A stretch of 43,288 nucleotides of DNA from Anaeromyces robustus (GCA_002104895.1 MCFG01000328.1:37501-80788); one strand, 5' to 3'. Shown: positions 1 to 12,971, numbered from the stretch's first letter. Made by a program: numbers and translations. The notes: generated from the sequence alone by a model not told the origin.

Positions 1-2
1 AT

Positions 3-1520
3 AATATAAATAATAATACCAATTTTAATAAAAATGATAAAAATACTAATATAAATCAGGAACCAATTTCTGATCCAAGTTTTACTTCTTATTCAAATAA
101 TATAAATAATGATATCAATAATAATAAAAATAGTAAAGACAACAAAAATAAAAATGATAAAAATAATAATAAAAATCAGGATTCAATTTCTGATCCAAGT
201 TTTACTTCTTATTCAAATAATATAAATAATGATACCGATTATAATAAAAATGATAAAAATAATAATATAAATCCGGAAACATTTTCTGATCCAAGCTTTA
301 CTTCTTATTCAAATGATATAAATAATGATACAAATAATAATAAAAATAGTAAAGACAACAAAAATAAAAATGATAAAAATAATAATAAAAATCAGGATTC
401 AATTTCTGATCTAAGTTTTACTTCTTATTCAAATAATATAAATAATGATACCAATTTTAATAAAAATGATAAAAATAATAATAAAAATCAAGAATCAATT
501 TCTGATCTAAGTTTTACTTCATATTCAAATAATATAAATAATGATATCAATAATAATAAAAATAGTAAAGACAACAAAAATAAAAATGATAAAAATAATA
601 ATAAAAATCAAGAATCAATTTCTGATCTAAGTATTACTTCTGATTCAGATAATATAAATAATGATACCAATTAATATAAAAAAGATAAAAATAATAATAT
701 AAATCCGGAAACATTTTCTGATACAAGTTTTACTTCTGATTCAGATAATATAAATAATGATACCGATTATAATAAAAATGATAAAAATAATAATATAAAT
801 CAGGAAACATTTTATGATACAAGTTTTACTTCTTATTCAAATAATATAAATAATAATATCAGTCATAATAAAAATGATGAAGACAACAAAAATAAAAGTA
901 ATAATGATAATGATAATGATAATAAAAATAATATTTCTATCAATAAAAATCAGGAATCAAATTCTGATACAAGTTTTTTTACTTCTTATTCAGATAATAT
1001 AAATGATTCCAATTATAATAAAAATGATAAGGACAATAGAAATAAAAATAAAAATAATAATGATTATGATAATAATAATAATAATAATTTTAATAATACA
1101 AACCTGGAATCAATGTCTGATCCAAGTTTTACGTCATATTCAAATAATATAAATAATGATACCAATAATAATAAAAATAAGAATATAAATCAGGAATCAA
1201 TTTCTGATCCAAGTTTTACTTCTTATTCAAATAATATAAATAATGATATCAATTATAATAAAAATGGTAAAAAAAATAATATAAACCTGGAATCAATTTC
1301 TGATCCAAGTTTTACTTCTTATTCAAATAATATAAATAATGATACCAATAATAATAAAAATAAGAATATAAATCAGGAATCAATTTCTGATCCAAGTTTT
1401 ACTTCTTATTCAAATAATATAAATAATGATATCAATTATAATAAAAATGATAAAAAAAATAATTTTAACGATATAAATCTGGAATCAATGTCAGATTCAA
1501 GTTTTACTTCTTCAATTTAA
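3..1520 (+). CDS. Asn-rich tandem-repeat protein, 3' part (partial, one internal stop)
   Basis: A single reading frame runs from the left edge to TAA at 1518-1520 and is broken once, by TAA at 672-674. It encodes repeats built on the core SDPSFTSYSNNINND followed by Asn/Lys/Asp-rich spacer. The first repeats have spacings of 120 and 96 bases in alternation, later ones 87 to 153, all multiples of three, which argues for past or present selection on the frame. No domain, membrane segment or cysteine is visible, and the gene's start lies outside the window. The frame stays open for about 280 codons after the stop, so the stop is either recent, a sequence error, or marks two neighbouring genes (an ATG exists at 1113). 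Function is not recognised; the Ser/Thr-rich core could be a glycosylated or intrinsically disordered surface segment, but that is only a guess. Confidence 0.55.
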
Positions 1521-1733
1521 TGTAGAAAATAATAAAAGCAAAAATATTGAAAGAAATTTAATAATGAATACGAAAATTAGAGTTTTACCTTATCTGATTC
1601 TTCTAGTTTTTCTTCTTCAACCTAATATAAAAATCAAAATCAAAATATTAATAAAGTTTTAATAATAAAAAATGTAAATGATAAAAAATTTGATTTAACC
1701 TATGCTTCAAATTTTACGTCACATTCAAGTTAA
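69..1733 (+). repeat. In-phase coding minisatellite, 14 good and 2 decayed units
   Basis: The core TCTGATCCAAGTTTTACTTC or a close variant begins at 69, 189, 285, 405, 501, 621, 717, 813, 963, 1116, 1203, 1299, 1386 and 1491. Two decayed units follow at 1593 and 1701, still in the same phase although they lie beyond the stop at 1518-1520. The first six intervals alternate 120/96, giving a 216-base dimer; 1116 to 1386 alternates 87/96, giving a 183-base dimer. Confidence 0.85.
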
Positions 1734-1739
1734 AAATAA

Positions 1740-3925
1740 AATAAAAATAAATACTTCAAATTAAATTATAAAAAAAATTGAAATATAAAAAAAAAAAAAT
1801 GAATAAGATAGTTTACAATTATAAAAAATTTTTAAAAAATAATAATTAGTAATAATAAGAAAAAGTATTTAGAGTATTCCTATAAAATATATTATATTAT
1901 ATTATATTATATTATATTATATTATATTATACTTATTTATTTTTCTACAACTTAGTGAGTTTTTACTAAGTTTGTTGAAATTTGTATAAATTTTCTTTTT
2001 TTCTTTATATATTATTTATTTAAATAATAAATTTTTTGTTTATAAAATAGTTATAGTTTTATTTTATTCATATATTAATACATATAAAACATATAAAAAT
2101 TTAATAAAAATAATTAATTAAAAACAATTTGAATAGATATAAAATAAAAATGAAATAGAAATAAAATAGAAATAAAAATACCAATAATACAAACAAAATG
2201 ATAATTCATATTAATTAATTTTCTTTTATTTTTTTATTAAATCAATTTTTTTTATTATTTATAAAATTCAAATAAAAAAAAAATTATTCTTGAAAAACTA
2301 TACATATAATACATTTTTGTACAATTATAAGTTAAGATATATATATTAATTCTTTAATTCTTTAATTCTTTAATTATAAATAATATTATAATATATTATT
2401 ATAAAAATATTTAATAATATGATTTATATTTAACCAAAAATTAAAAAATGAAAAAAAAAATTTTTTAAATAAATTATTCATATTTAATAGTAAAAACAAA
2501 ATATTATTTAAACTAATTAATTATTACTACAAAATTTAACGTGCTTTTGGAACATTTTTTTTTATAATGACTTTTAGACAACAATTAATTAAGTTATTTA
2601 ATAATTTTTTTTTCTGTGATAGGAATATCTATAAATTGGCATAATTGTATGAAACGCAAATTAAAAAAACATTAAACCAAACAATTTTTTGATAAACACA
2701 AAAAAAATTGTTATATCATAAATATAGTTAATATACTTATAGTTTAAATATATAAATACAATATAGTTTGATATATATTTAAATTTGTTTATTTATTTAT
2801 TTATTAATTTTTTATGTATAATTTAACTATGAAAAAAAAATTATTTATTACCTATAATACATCTATAATTTTTCAATAAGGTTCTATTCTTTACAAACTC
2901 TTCATTGTTGTTACTTCTTCATATAGATTTGTTCTTTTATTATAATTTTATCTTATTACATTTCTTTCTAGGAATTTATTAATCCATCCTTTATTTGGTA
3001 CACTTTTATTTTATATAGTATATTTTAACTTTAAGATTGTTATAGAGTGTTTTTTTTTTCATAATTATTTTTTTTATTATTTTAATTTGTAATAATGTTT
3101 TTTTTTTTTTTCATTTTATAATAGGATATTATTATATTATTTTCAGTTTATGTATATTCTCATATTTTAATTTATATTAATCTATAACGTAGTACATACA
3201 ATAAATGATACCAAATATAAATATTTCTTAATAATATATATTAATTTTTTAATTTATATATGAAAAAAAAAAAGCATTAACAATTTCATATCATAATAAA
3301 TAATATAAAAATTATTTATTTATTACTTATTTTATAATTTTATTTAATTATTCTTTTTATATATTTTTTAATTTGTTACTTAATTTATTATTTATTTTAT
3401 TATTTATTTAAATCTTTTATTTTATTATTTTATTTTATTTTATTTATATATTTATTTATTTATTATATCTTTAAATTAATTTTTATTTTATTTTTCTTTT
3501 TTTCTTTTTTTTCTTTCTTTCTTTCTTTTTTTTTTTAATTTTTTAATTATTATTACAATTACTTTATTTTTTTTTAATTCATATTATTTATTTATTTATT
3601 TATAATTTTTTTTATTTTTTATATTTGTTTAAAATTTTTTACAGCTATTTTTGTTTTTTATATTTACTTTTTTTTCTTTTTTTTTTTTTTTTTTAATTTT
3701 TTAAATATTATTTACAATAACTTTACTTTTTTTTATTCGCATTATTTATATTTTTTTATTTGTTAAAAGTTATTTACAGTTATTTTATCTTATTTTATTT
3801 AATTTTTATATTCCTTTTATTTAATTTTTTTATTTATATGTTTATTTTTTATTTACTTTTTTTTTTTTTTTTTTTAATTTTTTTATTTTTTTTAATAGTT
3901 TTTTTTTTTTTGATTTTTGTTATGT
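1740..3925. other. AT-rich intergenic stretch with microsatellites
   Basis: No convincing gene. It holds eight copies of ATTAT (1891-1930), long T runs, T/A tetranucleotide tracts around 3400-3900 and the short coding-like remnant listed separately at 2875-3001. Open frames at 3760-3942 are simple-sequence artefacts. Confidence 0.7.
2875..3001 (-). pseudogene. Possible remnant of a CENP-B/pogo-type HTH transposase
   Basis: On the minus strand a short decayed frame reads VPNKGWINKFLERNVIR and then, past a stop, NYNKRTNLYEEVTTMK. The GW-x-x-(K/R)F-x-x-R pattern resembles the second helix-turn-helix of CENP-B/Tigger/pogo proteins, where a GWxxRFxxR motif is usual. Only about 40 codons can be followed, with stops inside and no terminal repeats seen, so the assignment rests on one motif and is weak. 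Confidence 0.25.
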
Positions 3926-4939
3926 TTATTGAGTATTATTAACAAAATTAATAAAAACTTGTTCCAATGAAAATTGTTCAAAATTATATTGACTAACTAA
4001 ACCAGCTTTGACTACTTTTTCCATCATAGCAAAAACATTAGCAATATTTTCTGTTTTCATATTTACAAAATATTTTTGATAACTGATCGAAGATTCTAAT
4101 TCATAGTCTTCTTCATCTTCTAAACCAAAAAGATTATTTTCACGAACAATTTGTTTTTCAAAAATGTCTGGATGATCGGTGAAAACTTCAAGAACATATT
4201 TATCACTTTGATTCATTTTAATACTTTTTGGTGTATCTATACAAACTAATCGTCCTTTTATTAAAATAGCAATACGATCACATAAAGCTTCAGCTTCTTC
4301 GGTGGAATGTGTTGTTAAAATAGTAGCTGTTTCACGAATTTTCTTTAAATCTTTAATTAATTTCCACATATAACGACGTGTAAATGGATCCATACCAGCA
4401 CTGGGTTCATCAAGAATAAGATATTTTGGAGAAGAACAAATAGCAATAATTAAAGATACTTTACGTTTAGTACCTCCACTAATTTCACTTATTTTTTTAT
4501 TGGTATGATTTTCAATACCACAAGCATTAATTAATGCTTTTGTGTAACGAGGAACATCTTTATGAGGATAACCAGCAATTTTAAGATAAAATTGAATGGT
4601 TTCTTTAACAGTTAATAATTTCCAAAGTGAATTATGTTGAGGACAATAACCGAGGGATATTTTACCTATTTCTGTTTTATTTAAATCATTGTCACCATAA
4701 ACAATTTTACCATGAGTATGTGACATTAATCCTGTGATCATGGAAATGGATGTTGTTTTACCTGCACCATTTGGTCCTAAAAGACCAAGACACTCTCCTA
4801 CATTGACTCCAAAAGTAACATCATCTATAATATGATTAATATATTTTTTATGTTTTGAATCATACATAATACGATTATCCATTTTTTCAAATGCTGAAAT
4901 TTTATTATTTTCACTATCTTTACTAGTAGTATTTTTCAT
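3926..4939 (-). CDS. NBD2 part of the ABCA transporter, as its own ATG-initiated frame
   Basis: This frame starts at ATG 4939-4937, overlaps the TAG that ends the TMD2 frame (4925-4923) by 17 bases, and encodes 337 residues. It carries Walker A GPNGAGKTT, signature ISGGTKRK, Walker B LILDEPSAGMDP and an H-loop THSTEEAE. The N-terminal residues up to about 48 are linker; the first strand of NBD2 lies in the previous frame, which argues that the two were one protein. It is therefore treated as part of the transporter, not a separate half-transporter. Confidence 0.75.
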   Translation of the reverse strand: MKNTTSKDSENNKISAFEKMDNRIMYDSKHKKYINHIIDDVTFGVNVGECLGLLGPNGAGKTTSISMITGLMSHTHGKIVYGDNDLNKTEIGKISLGYCPQHNSLWKLLTVKETIQFYLKIAGYPHKDVPRYTKALINACGIENHTNKKISEISGGTKRKVSLIIAICSSPKYLILDEPSAGMDPFTRRYMWKLIKDLKKIRETATILTTHSTEEAEALCDRIAILIKGRLVCIDTPKSIKMNQSDKYVLEVFTDHPDIFEKQIVRENNLFGLEDEEDYELESSISYQKYFVNMKTENIANVFAMMEKVVKAGLVSQYNFEQFSLEQVFINFVNNTQ

Positions 4940-7900
4940 TGATGTAATCCTTTTTATGAATGGTAATATATTTCAAAAATTTATTAGACTTATTAGAATT
5001 ATTATAATTATCATCATCAACATCATCATTATGATAATTATTACTATTATAATAATAATCTTGATTATTTTTATGCTTTTTATCCTTTTTATTCTGTTTC
5101 TTCATTTCTTTTTCCAATTTTTTATTTTTCTTCATTTCCTTTTTATTCTCTTTCTTCATTTCTTTTTCCAATTTTTTATTTTTCTTCATTTCCTTTTTAT
5201 TCTCTTTCTTCATTTCTTTTTCCAATTTTTTATTTTTCTTCATCTCCTTTTTATTCTTTTTCTTCATTTCTTTTTCCAATTTTTTATTTTCCTTTTCAAG
5301 TTTTTTATTCTCTTTTTTCAGTTCTTTATTTTCTTTTTCAAGTTCTTTAGTTTCTATCTTCTTTTCTTTTTCTTCCTTCTTCTTCCTTTTCTTCATTTCT
5401 CTTAATTTTATAGAAAAGTCTTTGTTTATTTGGAATACTTTTAAAGCAATATTAATATTATTATTATGGCCATTTTTATTAGTATGGTTAATATAAAGAT
5501 GATTTGTATTACCAGCATAAAAAGGATCATATATACTATTGTCATCATTATAATTGTTATATCCATTTTTATTATTATTATAATAATAATTATAATTAAT
5601 ATTATTGTTTTCGATGACTTGTTTGACTCTTTTCCATTCATTATATACATCCATTGGACCACATTTTAATTCTTTATTTTTCATTTCACGTTCTTCGATG
5701 GTATATTCTGTGTTTCTTTGAAGACGTTTCATTTTATATCTTTCTAGTAAGAACAATATTAAAGCAAAAACAATAACCATTACCACAAAAGCAATTAAAA
5801 TTAGAATGAAATTTTCTTTTTGGTTTAAGAGAACGGAAAGACTAGGTATTTTCTTATTAAAGAAGAGTTTAGAAATTATAATTGATTTTTGTTCTTTACT
5901 TAAATCATTTCTAGCCATAATTTTTTTGGTTTCCGGTAACGATAAAAATTTTTTTATTTCATCCTCTCCTATATTTAATTTTATGGTGGAAATTCTTGTA
6001 GAAATTTTTATATAAATCAAGAGAAGAACTGCTGGTGTAAATAGGAACAATACAACATAAATATCATAAAAATATAAAATTTTTGTTTTTTGTATATTTC
6101 TATTATTATATTCTTTATCATCAGTTATACTACTTATCGTCAAAGAGATCACAGCAGCATAGATACCAATACCAAAAGTTAAAATAGGATTAAGAATAAT
6201 TAGGATATTAGAAATTTTTTCATATTTCTTAAAGAAATATCCAATAATATACTGATGTAATAGACTTCCTAAGATCCATAAAAGTGTTACTGCAATAACA
6301 TAGATAAGGGTTCTTAAATTAAAAATACTAATATTAAAAATATAACTTGCTACACCTATAAATATCACAGGAATTAAAATACATATACCATCACTAATCA
6401 AAATACCAAGCCAATAGTTTAAACGTTTCGTACCATTCAAAAGTAATTGATAGGTAATACCTTCTTCTCTTTCCTTGACCATATAGGGTCCATAAATTGA
6501 AATAGAAAGAGACATGGCCATAGCAATAGCTACAATTAAAATAGGTTCATTTTCTTGACGTTTCCTTTCTTTTGCCTTATTGATAATCATTTCATCGTCA
6601 TTTTCATCAAATCCATAGTTTATAATCCAATCTAAAGGTTGATACGTCGTTGAAATATGTTCATTTACATTATAATAATCGAGGATGGCATTATCAACGA
6701 TATTAATTGCAATTGAAGCCGAATAAGTATAAGTATGATTAGTATGAATGGTAAATAACAAACCATTTTGAGGATCCACTGTACCTGTAAATCCTCCAAT
6801 ATAATTTGTAGTACTTGGTACCGATTTATTTGGATCAATGACTAATTCATTTGCATAGTCAACATTATTAATGTTAAGTTTAGGATTGTTTCCGATATTT
6901 TGAATAATTTCTAAAGCTTGACCATTAGAACCAGAAATATCCTTAAACCATTCAACATTTTCATAAATATTTGGTTCAATTTTCATGGATTCAAAAGTTC
7001 TGATATGATCATCAGTGTAATCATTTTCAACAGAACGATCTAAGAAATATATTGCTGCAATAATAAGACAAATGGGTAATAAGGTATAAAGAAGAGCAAA
7101 AGTTTTATTTCTGAAAAAGATAATTAAACGAAGTTTTACAATTTCATAAATTTGAGTTAAAGAAGATGATCTTTTTTGTACAACTGATTTTCCATAAATT
7201 GTTTTGATCTTCGTTAATATTGATGACACTTTTCAAAAGTCGATCTTGATCACAATTATTACTAATATTATTATTATTTTTATAAGTATAAGCACGACCA
7301 TGACCATTAACATGAACATTATTATTATTATTATTCGTATTACTATAAATATAACCATTATTATGTCCATTACGATAGTTATTATTATCATAAGTATAAC
7401 TATTACTATTAGCATATATTTGTTGGTTACCGTTCTTATTAGATCTTGAGGAATCGAGTTCACCGTTATTACTTTCCAATTTAACAAAAAGTTCTTCCAA
7501 TGTAGGTGCTGTTAATGAGAAATTCTTGATAGTATTATTATTATCCTTGATAATTTTATTTAAATTTTCGAATATACCATTAAATGCACCTGAATATTTC
7601 ATCGGTAGTGAATAAGTAATAATATATTCATCTCGTATAGCATCCTCCTCTTTTTCGGATATTGTGTTGACATTTACATTGGTAGTCGTTACAGATTTAG
7701 TTTCAATAGCACCAGGACAGTAATAATTAATCATGGAATCAGGTAAAGAACAATCCTTAGAATCCTTGGCGTAAATATCTAAAGCATAATTCATGTTAAA
7801 ACAATTTTTTAAGAAAAGACTACTACCTAAACAAGTAATATTACCGTTAGAAATGATCATTTTTCTATCAGCTAAAAGATCAGCTTCATCCATATAGTGA

Positions 7901-10266
7901 GTTGTAATAAACATAGTACAATTGTTTTTCTTTTTCACTAATAATTCCCAAATATTTTTACGGGAATAAGGATCAAGACCGGTTGTTGGTTCATCTAAAA
8001 ATACGTATTTTGGAGAGCCTAAAAGTGCCAAAGTGATACAAAGTTTTCTCTTTTGACCACCACTAAGTTTATTTGGGAAAGTATTTTTCTTTCCTAATAA
8101 ATTAATTTCCTTAAGAATACTATCCACATCTACTTCAACATTTTTAATTCCTGCAAATAATTTAACATGTTCTCAAACCGTCAAATTATTATTAAATGTA
8201 TCAAATTGAGGGCAATAGCCAAATTGTTTACAAATTTTGGATTCATTACCAGTAATCGCTACATTATCAAAGTATACTTCACCATGACTTGCCGAAAGAA
8301 TACCTGTCATAATATTCATTAAAGTAGTTTTACCAGCACCATTATGCCCTAAAATTGCAAATATTTCATTACCATAGGCATTAAAATTTATACCTTTTAG
8401 GATTTCAATCTTCTGGCCTTTCACTTTAAATGTTTTACTGATTTTTTTAACAGTTACAGTTTTCTTTAACCCTTCGGGATCCTGTTGAATGAAAGGATTA
8501 TCATCATTACCTTTATGACCAACATCATCATCAACTAGTTTCGCCTGACGACTACGACAAATGTGGAAAAGATCAGTAATGAAAAAATACCATTTTCTAT
8601 GATAATTATTACCTTGAGGTAGAACATTATCCAAATAAAGAGCTAAAATGAAATAAATGACAAGAGAGACCAACAAACCTAAAAAGCAATTTCTTAATGA
8701 TGAGTTACTGAGTAAGCTAGTAAATGAGGTAGGTAGTTGAAGTTTCTCAAATTCGTTTAGACTACTAAAAAGTGTAAGAAGAGCCAAAGGTGATAAAATA
8801 AAGTTACATATCAATTTAATTTTCGAAATATCTGGTAGATACATATCTAAAAAGAAAATGACAAAGAAAAAAATGATTATCATTACTCCGGTAATATTAG
8901 CTGTTTTAGATTTTTTAATAAAGGTAGAAAGAATAAAAGAAATACAACAACATGATAAACCATAGACCAATAAAATGGTAATTGTTAAACTCCAATGAAT
9001 ATAAATATATAAATTAGAAAGGTACATTGTCACGGTTACTAGAGCAGCACTTATAAAAATCATAATTCCATAAATAATAATCCAAGAAAGCCAAAACATA
9101 GATCTTTTTAAACCAATAATCACTAAAGATTCCTTAATTTTGGATTCCTTTTCCATTACTAAATGATTAAGTAAACAATTGATACATGGAACAAAATAGA
9201 AAAGCATAAAAAATGGAATATATCCTTGAAGAACATTTATTTTTTCTTTGATTTCATAACCTTTTACATCTAGAAATTTTCTATAAATATGAAAATCTTG
9301 ATTATTTCCAACAAGATTATTATTAGCCGTTAATGTTTTAATAATCGTTTTATCAATAACCGATTGGAGATAAAAAGCGTGTCGAATATTTGCAATTTGA
9401 TCAAATGATCTATCATAATCTTTTAATGTTTTTTTTAATTCATAACTATTATAATGTAATGAATATTTTGTAGGTGATGTAAAAACTATACCATAAAATT
9501 CTACATTATAATAATTAGGATTTGTATCTTTTTTCTTTTGAAAAGTTTTATATTTTGTGTCCATCTCCATTTTATTTTTGGCCACTTCAATTTCCATTTC
9601 ATATTTTTTACTTTCATCATAATCTTTAAAAAGTTCATACATTTCTACATCGAAATCATCATAACTATTTTCTTGATACTTCGAAAGAGAAAAACTTTTA
9701 TTAATATCAATTAATGTGAAGTTGGTGAAGAATTTGTTTCCTTTAAAATTTTCTATAAATAAATTTTGAGTTTGTTCGTTAAATTCAGGAGGAAATACAA
9801 AACAGAATGAATTTTGTTCTGAAAAATAAGTAGGTAATTCTAAAGATACTGTTTTTATATCTTTAACAGTCTTAACAACTTCATTATAATTTTCATATTT
9901 GGAAAATATAGCTAAAGTTTTTATTAAATTTACAAATAAATTAATAAATTGTTTAATTATTTGAAATGATAATAATATTTTTTTTTTAAATAAAAATTAT
10001 AAGATAAATAATGATTTATTTTAAAATAATAATAATTATTTCTTATTTTAAAAAAAATAATTTTTTTTATTTAAAAATAATAAAAATTATTTTTATTTAG
10101 AAAAAAAATATATTTTTTTAACTATATAATATATTTATACAAAATTTTTACCTATTATTATTATAATTAATGTTGGAATAATAATTTCTAAAAGTGCAGA
10201 AAATTTTCCTCTTTTCTTTAATATTATATTTCGCCATAATAAAGTTCGTAACTGCTTTAATAACAT
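3926..10266 (-). CDS. ABCA-type full ABC transporter (frame interrupted)
   Basis: A full-size A-subfamily ABC transporter, about 2,000 residues, probably moving lipids across a membrane. Exon 1 (10266-10152) encodes an ABCA-like start, MLLKQLRTLLWRNIILKKRG, and the first membrane segment. A 240-bp intron (10151-9912, GTAAAA...TTTAG, phase 1) joins exactly in frame to 9911. Then follow a luminal loop, six membrane segments, and NBD1 with Walker A GHNGAGKTT, signature LSGGQKRK, Walker B VFLDEPTTGLDP and H-loop TTHYMDEAD; then TMD2 and NBD2. The frame is interrupted three times: TGA at 8173-8175 in LTV-stop-EH, where relatives often have Arg (CGA to TGA is one transition); a frame change within 7144-7229 between NBD1 and TMD2; another at 4923-4939 before NBD2. 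All motifs are otherwise intact, so it is either a recent pseudogene or carries sequence errors. A tiny 46-base GT-AG intron could also explain the second break. Confidence 0.85.
5098..5345 (-). repeat. Coding repeat: Lys/Glu coiled coil in NBD2 of the ABCA gene
   Basis: Read on the minus strand, four heptads of the type ELEKENK/KLEKENK are followed by three and a half copies of an 18-residue unit LEKEMKKENKKEMKKNKK. The 54-base DNA period is exact (TTCC landmarks at 5112, 5166, 5220, 5274). Leu and Glu at heptad spacing predict a coiled coil. It lies between ALKVFQINKDF (first strand of NBD2) and HIIDDVTFGVNVGECLGLLG (start of the Walker A strand), thus inside the domain. Confidence 0.8.
9912..10151 (-). 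other. Phase-1 spliceosomal intron of the ABCA gene
   Basis: Donor GTAAAA follows exon 1 at 10151 and acceptor TTTAG ends at 9912. Exon 1 ends with a lone G and exon 2 begins CT, making GCT (Ala) and joining two frames that otherwise do not meet. The intron body is nearly pure A/T, unlike the flanking exons. Confidence 0.8.
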
Positions 10267-12904
10267 TTAAATTAGTTATTGCACAATTTTTATTGAAAAA
10301 CTAAAAAAAAATATTTCCTTTGTAAATTATATACAAGATATATATAATATCTTTCTTAATAACTTTTTTATTATTAAAATATATAATAAATTTAAGAATT
10401 TTTGTAGTTTTTATATAGAAATTTATTTTTTAAATTTTTTATTAAAAAATTTATAATTAAATACCATATAGAAAATTATATAATTAATAAATAAATATTA
10501 TATTTGACCAATTTGTAGATACACCAAAAGAAACAATTTATAATATTATTTAATGAAATAAGCCATTTTTATTTATATTATTTATTAATATATATTAATA
10601 TATATATTGATAAATAGTGGAATAATTATAATTTTTAATAAATATATAAACGTTATTATCTAATAATTTTAATTTTTTTCTTTTTTTATTATTAATAATA
10701 TTAATAGTAATTCCATTTATATTTTTTTTTGTGTCAAATTTCTATAATGACTAATAATTGTATCAATATATTTATAGTAATGAATATATTTATATTATAC
10801 ATTATTTATATACTATGGTATAATCAATATGAATTTATGCATATTATTAAAAAAAAAAAAAAAAAAAAAAAAACTTATAATATCTCTTTAAATATATTAA
10901 ATATATTTAAATTTATATAATATGTAATATTTGCCAAAATTTAATATTATAATAATTTTAAAAATCAAAAGAAAATTATCCACTATTAATTCTAATGTAT
11001 ACTATTTTTTAATTTCTTAACCATAAAAGTTTTATCTTTATTATCGATGGATACTTGATTTGCTATAGTATTAAAAAAGCAATTACCAAAAATTTATAAT
11101 ATTATAATTTTTCTTTGAAAATGAATTTTTTTTTTATCATATATATAGATTTTTTTTTGTAAGTAAAAAATAAATAAATAAAATTAAATGATATATAAAT
11201 AATAAATAATAGAATTGAAAAATAAATAAAATAAAATAAATAAATAACTAATCGATTCATTAATTAATATTAGTTTATTAATAAAAATTTTTATTATTAT
11301 TAAATAGAAGAAATCTTTTTAATACAAAATATTAGCAATATTTTAAAGTATAATTCATAATTAATTACATACATTTATATTATAAATATAATAGTTATAT
11401 ATTTATTTAAATAATAATAAAGTAATATAATTTATAAAATGACAAATTATTACATTATTAAAACTACTAAACCAATAATTGTAAATTATATTTAAATTTT
11501 ATATATAATAGGAAATTAATTTATAATTATTTATAACTTTAAAAATATGAAATGGAAAATATTTTTATAGAATTGCTTTATTTGGCAATTAAATACCAAA
11601 AGTAGAAAAAGTTTTTTTAAATTTTTAAATTTATTTATAATAAAAAAATAAAGCTATTATATAAAAAAATTTCTTATAATATTTAAAATAGTATTGACTT
11701 ATTATATATAAAAAATATATATATTATAGAAATATTTAGATTGCTCATAATATATACAATTTTTTTAGGTTTTTATTAATTTTATTTGCCTTACAAAATA
11801 AAATTCTTTTTTAAATATTACTGTTGTTTTACTGTAATTAAATAAATTGAATCAACATAAAAATTTAATAATAAATCGAAACATTTATATTTGTGGTAAT
11901 TAACACTTATTTATTTATTTATTTATTTATTTTTTATTTATTTATTTAGTTATAAATCTTATGAATAAATTCCTTTTATTAATAAATATAACATAAAAAA
12001 AAATAAGTATAAAACAATTAACCTTTTAGGATATAATTTTATTTCATAATTATATAATTAATACAAAAAGTAAATATTTATATACATACATTCGTAATAA
12101 TTATATTATTTTATAATGTAGTGAAGAAGAATATATATAATTATATAAATCACATTAATAAATATTTAAATATACAAAAAGTAATATAGGTTATTAAATA
12201 ATTAATAATTTTCATTTATATAGTAAAAATATCTATTATTATTTAAAAAGGATTAAACAAAAAATATAATATAAATATTTAATTATTATTTAAAAATAAT
12301 TATTAATTAATATATATAATCAACAATATATCTTTTAATATTTTTTATAAATTTTAATAATTATTAAATATATTATTAAAATAATCATAAAAATATTAAA
12401 ATCATTTATTATAAATATCTAATATACATAATACTATATTATTAATTAATATATTGCGATAATTAAAAATGTAATAGAGCTTAATATTTATATCATTCAA
12501 TATTTTTATTATATAATCATTATGAATATTATTAAACATAATTTAAAAAATATAATAATATTTAAAATTAATAAAGTCTTAAACATTTTAATGGAATTAT
12601 TATTTAAATTTTTTTTCATGTATCATGCCTTTAATCTTTCCTAAAATACCATTGATATTAAAATTTTAAAAAAAAAAATAAAATAATAAGTAAATTTTTC
12701 CAAAATATAAAAATTAATAAAACAATATTTTTATTTTTATATTATTATAACTAAGAATGAAAAAAAGTATAAATAATGCAAATAATAAAAAATAATAATT
12801 AATTGAAATAAAAATGTTATTATTATTATTATTGAAGTTGTTATTATTATTGTCGTTATTATTACTGTTGTTATTATTACTGTTGTTATTATTATCGTCA
12901 TTAC

Positions 12905-12971
<67 letters not shown>

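Noticed and set aside
3760-3942. Phe/Leu-rich frame
   Set aside because: T-run artefact.
4956-5405. Plus-strand frame of 149 codons rich in Phe/Ile/Leu
   Set aside because: Antisense of the Lys/Glu coiled-coil repeats of the ABCA gene; its composition follows from that.
8173-8175. TGA as a reassigned sense codon
   Set aside because: Other genes in the window use TGA as a stop (for example 17987-17989), so a changed code is unlikely.
10729-10920. 63-codon frame ending in poly-Lys
   Set aside because: A-run artefact in noncoding sequence.
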